DNA from: Candidatus Binatia bacterium | GTDB taxonomy: Bacteria > Desulfobacterota > Binatia > Bin18 | Assembly: GCA_022824615.1 (NCBI GenBank) | Contig: JAJDZM010000051.1 | Coordinates: 1-34,092 of the forward strand | Direction of reading: 5' to 3' | DNA: 34,092 nt | Shown here: piece after piece, positions 31,300 to 34,092 of the stretch | Layout: each line of letters opens with the position of its first letter | Numbering within the stretch: position 1 is the first letter of the stretch | Notes under the pieces: generated by a model | What the model was told of the DNA's origin: nothing | The model's database searches: none | What the model saw: only the letters and a program-made list of their open reading frames with translations | Translations under genes and position numbers: made by a program

Positions 31300-32496
31300 A
31301 TGGCTTCTCTTCGCGACGATTTTCTGCGCTATGTGAGTCAGACCTCGCCCGCGCCCATGGGCGTGGAAGTCGCGCGGTCACGTGGCTGCGTTGTGACGGA
31401 CACCAGCGGCAGGGAATATCTCGACCTGCTGTCCGGCATTGGCGTAACCGCCATCGGCCATACCCACCCGGCGGTGGTCCGGGCCGTGCAGACCCAGGCC
31501 GAGCAATATCTGCACGCCATGGTCTACGGTGAGTACATCCAACGGCCCCAGGTCGATCTGGCGCGGCGGCTGGCCGAACTGACCCCCGGCGAGTTGTCGG
31601 TGACCTATTTCACCAATAGTGGCACGGAGGCAGTCGAAGGCGCGCTCAAGACCGCCCGGAAGTATACCGGCCGCTCCGGTTTTGTCAGTTTTGCCGGCAG
31701 CTTTCACGGCGACACGTTCGGCTCCGTGTCGGTCGGGGGCAATCCGGTCTATCGCGATCCGTTTGAGCCCCTGCTACCGCACACGACCTTTCTGCCCTTT
31801 AATGATCGCTCGGCCTTGCACACCATCGACGAGACCGTTGCCGCGGTCATTATCGAACCCATCCAGGGCGAGGGCGGCGTCCGTATCCCGGACGACGACT
31901 ATCTGCCGGCACTCCGTCAGCGCTGCTCCGAGGTCGGGGCGCTGCTTATTTTTGATGAGGTGATTACCGGCTTCGGGCGGACCGGCCGGCTGTTCGCCAG
32001 CGAGCACTGGCAGGTGACACCCGACATCCTGGTGGTGGCCAAGGCCCTGGGCGGCGGGATGCCCCTCGGGGCGTTTATCAGTATCCCGCAGATTATGGAG
32101 ACCTTATCGCACGATCCCGCCCTCGCCCATGTCACGACGTTTGGCGGGCATCCGGTGTGCTGTGCCGCGGGCCTGGCCGCCCTCGACGTGCTGCTTCAGG
32201 ACGGCCTCGTCCAGCGAGCCCAAGAAAAAGGAGCGGAGTTCTGTCGCAAGCTGAAAACCCTGGCCGAGACCGGCCGGTGTACTGCCGTGCGGGGACGCGG
32301 CTTGCTGATCGGCCTGGACTTCCCTGCCCCGCAACTGACCCAGCAGTTTGTGCAGGATTGCTTTGCCCAGGGTCTCGTCCTGGGCTGGACCCTGCACGAA
32401 GACACGGTTGTCCGCCTGGCCCCACCGCTGGTGATTTCTTTGGAACAGATTGAGCGCGCCGTGGCGGTCATGCAGCAGGTGCTGGAGCGTCTCTAA
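31300..32496 (+). CDS. Class III pyridoxal-phosphate aminotransferase
   Basis: An enzyme of about 398 residues in the acetylornithine/4-aminobutyrate/omega-amino-acid aminotransferase group. The fold is complete: YLDLLSGIGVTAIGHTHPAV, YFTNSGTEAVEGALKTARKYTGR, SFHGDTFGSVSVGG, PIQGEGGVRIP, LLIFDEVITGFGRTG, and the cofactor lysine in VVAKALGGGMPLGAFIS. Starts possible are TTG 31264 (behind AAGGGG), ATG 31288 and ATG 31300. The last is chosen because homologues begin with M-x-L-R just before the domain, although it lacks a ribosome site. Substrate specificity cannot be assigned. The gene is divergent from the PRISE reductase; nothing indicates membership of the ergothioneine pathway, which uses a class V type enzyme. 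Confidence 0.93.
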   Translation: MASLRDDFLRYVSQTSPAPMGVEVARSRGCVVTDTSGREYLDLLSGIGVTAIGHTHPAVVRAVQTQAEQYLHAMVYGEYIQRPQVDLARRLAELTPGELSVTYFTNSGTEAVEGALKTARKYTGRSGFVSFAGSFHGDTFGSVSVGGNPVYRDPFEPLLPHTTFLPFNDRSALHTIDETVAAVIIEPIQGEGGVRIPDDDYLPALRQRCSEVGALLIFDEVITGFGRTGRLFASEHWQVTPDILVVAKALGGGMPLGAFISIPQIMETLSHDPALAHVTTFGGHPVCCAAGLAALDVLLQDGLVQRAQEKGAEFCRKLKTLAETGRCTAVRGRGLLIGLDFPAPQLTQQFVQDCFAQGLVLGWTLHEDTVVRLAPPLVISLEQIERAVAVMQQVLERL

Positions 32497-32545
32497 GCGT
32501 GACCACGAGCCAACCCCTGGCCCCCAATCCCCAACCCCCAATCTC

Positions 32546-32989
32546 TCAGTCCTGCTCGATTTTCCCCCAGGCGTGTACCTTGGTGGGCGAGATGCGAACC
32601 ATGGCATTATCGGCGAAGGTCAGGTCCATGGCGCGATACTGGGGATAGCGTTCGCGCAGCCGGGCCAGCATGCGAGCGTATTCGGCTTCATCCTCCACCA
32701 GCGCGGTCGTGCCGGTTATGAGGACATAGGCGAGCTGGGTCCAGTCGTCGTCATAGTCGTCAATCACGATGGCCGCCTGCGGGTTTTCCAGCATATTGCG
32801 GATACGCTTGAGGGGTTTGCCGGTTTGGCGCTTGGGTTTGTGGTCCACCACAAAATAGACGTGCTGGCCATCAAAGGCATAACAGAACGGAATCACGTGC
32901 GGCTGGCCCGCGGCATCGGCGGTCGCCAGGCGGGCAACCACATGGTCATTGATGAAGCGCTGGACGGGCTGCGGAATCACGACGGGCAT
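32546..32989 (-). CDS. PPOX-class flavin/F420-binding split-barrel protein (Rv0121-like)
   Basis: A 147-residue pyridoxamine-oxidase-like split barrel. The opening QPVQRFINDHVVARLATADAAGQPHVIPFCYAFDGQHVYFVVDHKPKR is characteristic of the Rv0121-type subgroup in which F420 is the suggested cofactor. RIRNMLENPQAAIVIDDYDDDWTQLAYVLITGTTALVED follows, as does RYPQYRAMDLTFADNAMVRI. It is likely a reductase or haem/flavin-binding protein; the cofactor cannot be settled from sequence. Its start is nine bases after the stop of the metallo-hydrolase gene, so they are probably cotranscribed, and it converges with the aminotransferase gene. Confidence 0.88.
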   Translation of the reverse strand: MPVVIPQPVQRFINDHVVARLATADAAGQPHVIPFCYAFDGQHVYFVVDHKPKRQTGKPLKRIRNMLENPQAAIVIDDYDDDWTQLAYVLITGTTALVEDEAEYARMLARLRERYPQYRAMDLTFADNAMVRISPTKVHAWGKIEQD

Positions 32990-32998
32990 ACAGCGGGA

Positions 32999-34054
32999 TC
33001 ACTTTCCTGCCAGTATCGGCGCATCGGCCGCGTTCGGCTCGGCTTGCGGAGCCGTCTGAGCCGACTCACCACAAAAGGACGCCTGGGCCTCGCGGTATAA
33101 TTCCTCGGCCCGGCCGGCGTAGCGCGGAGAAAAATGGAAAACCCGCAGCTCCCGGGCGTGAGCGGAACGGCCCAGGAGGCCGGCCTGTTTGGCGGTGAGA
33201 TGATAGCGCCGAGTGGCCTGGTCTTCGTCGGCATCCAGAAACGGGGATTCGCAGAAAAAGACATCCGCGTCCTGGGCCAGGGCCGCGATGCGTTCCGCGT
33301 TTTCCGGGCTGAAGAGCGTGTCCACCACATAGGCAAATTTCTGTCCCTGCGTTTCCTTGACCAGCGAGCCCCGCACCTCGCTCAGGCTGAAATCCCGGGA
33401 ACGGTCCTGTCCGTTTTCCTGCCACCTGGCCGTGATCACATCCGGCTTTCCCCGGCGCAGGGCGCTCTTGAGCGCAGACAGCCACGGCCCGGGCGGAACG
33501 CCCAGCCTTGCCAGACAGGCGGTGTCCACATTCAGATGGCTCTTCTCTTCAAAGGCAAACGCCAGGGAGTAGATGCGGTGGTCCAGATGGGTCGTGCGAA
33601 TACAGAATGCCGGCTCATCCACGACCACGCCGTGAAAGGGCCGCTCAGGGAGCGCCTCCCGCCGAAAACCGCTCGCCGCCTGAAAGACGGCGCGCCGGAT
33701 CGAATCCGGCCAGACCTCTGCCACCTCAAGCGAGAACCCATAACCGTCCACCAGATTCCAGGTATAGCCACGCAGTTTGCCCTCAACGCAGTCCAGGATA
33801 CCGGGCGGCCCACACAGCCACAGGGTCTGATCCCGACCCAGAAACACCCGCAGCAGTCGGTCGAACCCAATGAAGTGATCCATATGACAGTGCGAGACAC
33901 AGACGTGGCTGACCCGGCCCAGGTCTCCGGCAGGAAAGCCGTCATTCTGCCCGAGGTCGAACAAGACGGCCCGGCCTTCCCAGCGCAGTTGGATATACAG
34001 CCCGGGGTCGCCAAACGGCCCATTTACCAGGCGGGGAACAAAGGCAGGATTCAT
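32999..34054 (-). CDS. Metallo-beta-lactamase-fold hydrolase, RNase Z-like
   Basis: A 351-residue MBL-fold protein. The metal motif HCHMDH lies in VSHVCVSHCHMDHFIGFDRLLRVF (His55, His57, Asp59, His60), and further ligands are likely in FAYVVDTLFSPENAERI and the late PFHGVV/RTTHLDHR segments. DVFFCESPFLDADEDQATRRYHLTAKQAG followed by FHFSPRYAG resembles the C-terminal ribonuclease Z pattern (AxHLT, HxSxRY). So it may act on tRNA 3' ends or a related phosphodiester. ATG 34054 (MNPAF) is chosen; a TTG at 34087 would add 11 residues outside the fold. It is cotranscribed with the PPOX gene. Confidence 0.87.
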   Translation of the reverse strand: MNPAFVPRLVNGPFGDPGLYIQLRWEGRAVLFDLGQNDGFPAGDLGRVSHVCVSHCHMDHFIGFDRLLRVFLGRDQTLWLCGPPGILDCVEGKLRGYTWNLVDGYGFSLEVAEVWPDSIRRAVFQAASGFRREALPERPFHGVVVDEPAFCIRTTHLDHRIYSLAFAFEEKSHLNVDTACLARLGVPPGPWLSALKSALRRGKPDVITARWQENGQDRSRDFSLSEVRGSLVKETQGQKFAYVVDTLFSPENAERIAALAQDADVFFCESPFLDADEDQATRRYHLTAKQAGLLGRSAHARELRVFHFSPRYAGRAEELYREAQASFCGESAQTAPQAEPNAADAPILAGK

Positions 34055-34092
34055 AGTAGCGGTACGATTTGTTTTTTGATGGTCCAAGGTTC

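Noticed and set aside
31300-32496. EgtE, the missing ergothioneine C-S lyase
   Set aside because: The protein is a class III aminotransferase (FDEVITGFGRTG, AKALGGGMPLG); EgtE-type lyases belong to the class V fold family and this gene is far from the egt run.
1-34092. CRISPR array, complete insertion sequence, tRNA or rRNA anywhere in the window
   Set aside because: No regularly spaced repeats, transposase motifs or RNA gene folds were seen on either strand by eye; a tRNAscan or Rfam run would be decisive.

Overview
The window is a compact, mid-to-high-GC bacterial chromosome segment. It has about 30 intact genes, short intergenic gaps, Shine-Dalgarno starts and many ATGA/GTGA overlaps. I see no rRNA, tRNA, CRISPR array, prophage or complete insertion sequence. 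The order ccsA-type gene > hemA > hemC after a siroheme-synthase remnant resembles the haem operons of deltaproteobacteria-like lineages. The ergothioneine genes, PRISE reductase, luciferase-like oxidoreductase, F420-type PPOX protein and amidase suggest an aerobic or microaerobic environmental member of a Desulfobacterota/Binatota/Tectomicrobia-like group. That taxonomic placement is inference.

Layout. 1-2801 (minus): tetrapyrrole operon, with a decayed precorrin-2 dehydrogenase remnant, a CcsA/HemX-type membrane protein, hemA and the 5' part of hemC. 2935-4698 (minus): LysM lytic transglycosylase. 4893-5939 (plus): luciferase-like oxidoreductase. 5946-11790 (minus): a run encoding a cupin, an ATP-grasp ligase, EgtC, EgtB, EgtD and an asparaginase. 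This is an ergothioneine operon in which the ATP-grasp enzyme occupies the place where a gamma-glutamylcysteine ligase would be expected. 11870-12911 (plus): a GFA-family protein and a glutathione S-transferase-like protein, divergent from that operon, so 6-13 kb reads as a low-molecular-weight thiol neighbourhood. 12945-13138: a cluster of palindromic repeats, followed by a BT1-type MFS transporter.

14585-18980 is an A/T-richer accessory island. It holds an unrecognised membrane-anchored coiled-coil protein and a single-chain nuclease-methyltransferase-specificity restriction enzyme. 19198-24891 carries an amidase and an SDR (divergent), a VapB-type antitoxin whose VapC partner is cut off after about a dozen codons, a DUF72 protein, a LysE exporter, a zinc-ribbon Nudix hydrolase and a small membrane/coiled-coil protein. 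24999-26540 (minus): alpha/beta hydrolase, a small acidic protein and a TPR protein. 26648-29046 (plus): LuxE-like and LuxC-like genes overlapping by four bases, a predicted fatty-acid activation/reduction pair without luxAB or luxD. 29186-29772: a BrnT/BrnA-like toxin-antitoxin pair. 29968-30071: an inverted pair of the same repeat seen near 12.9 kb. 30106-34054: a PRISE reductase divergent from a class III aminotransferase, then a PPOX protein and an RNase Z-like metallo-hydrolase.

The most notable items are the ergothioneine operon with its ATP-grasp gene, the LuxE/LuxC pair outside a lux operon, the restriction enzyme paired with an unknown membrane protein, and several visible decay events (siroheme synthase, vapC, repeat-flanked starts).
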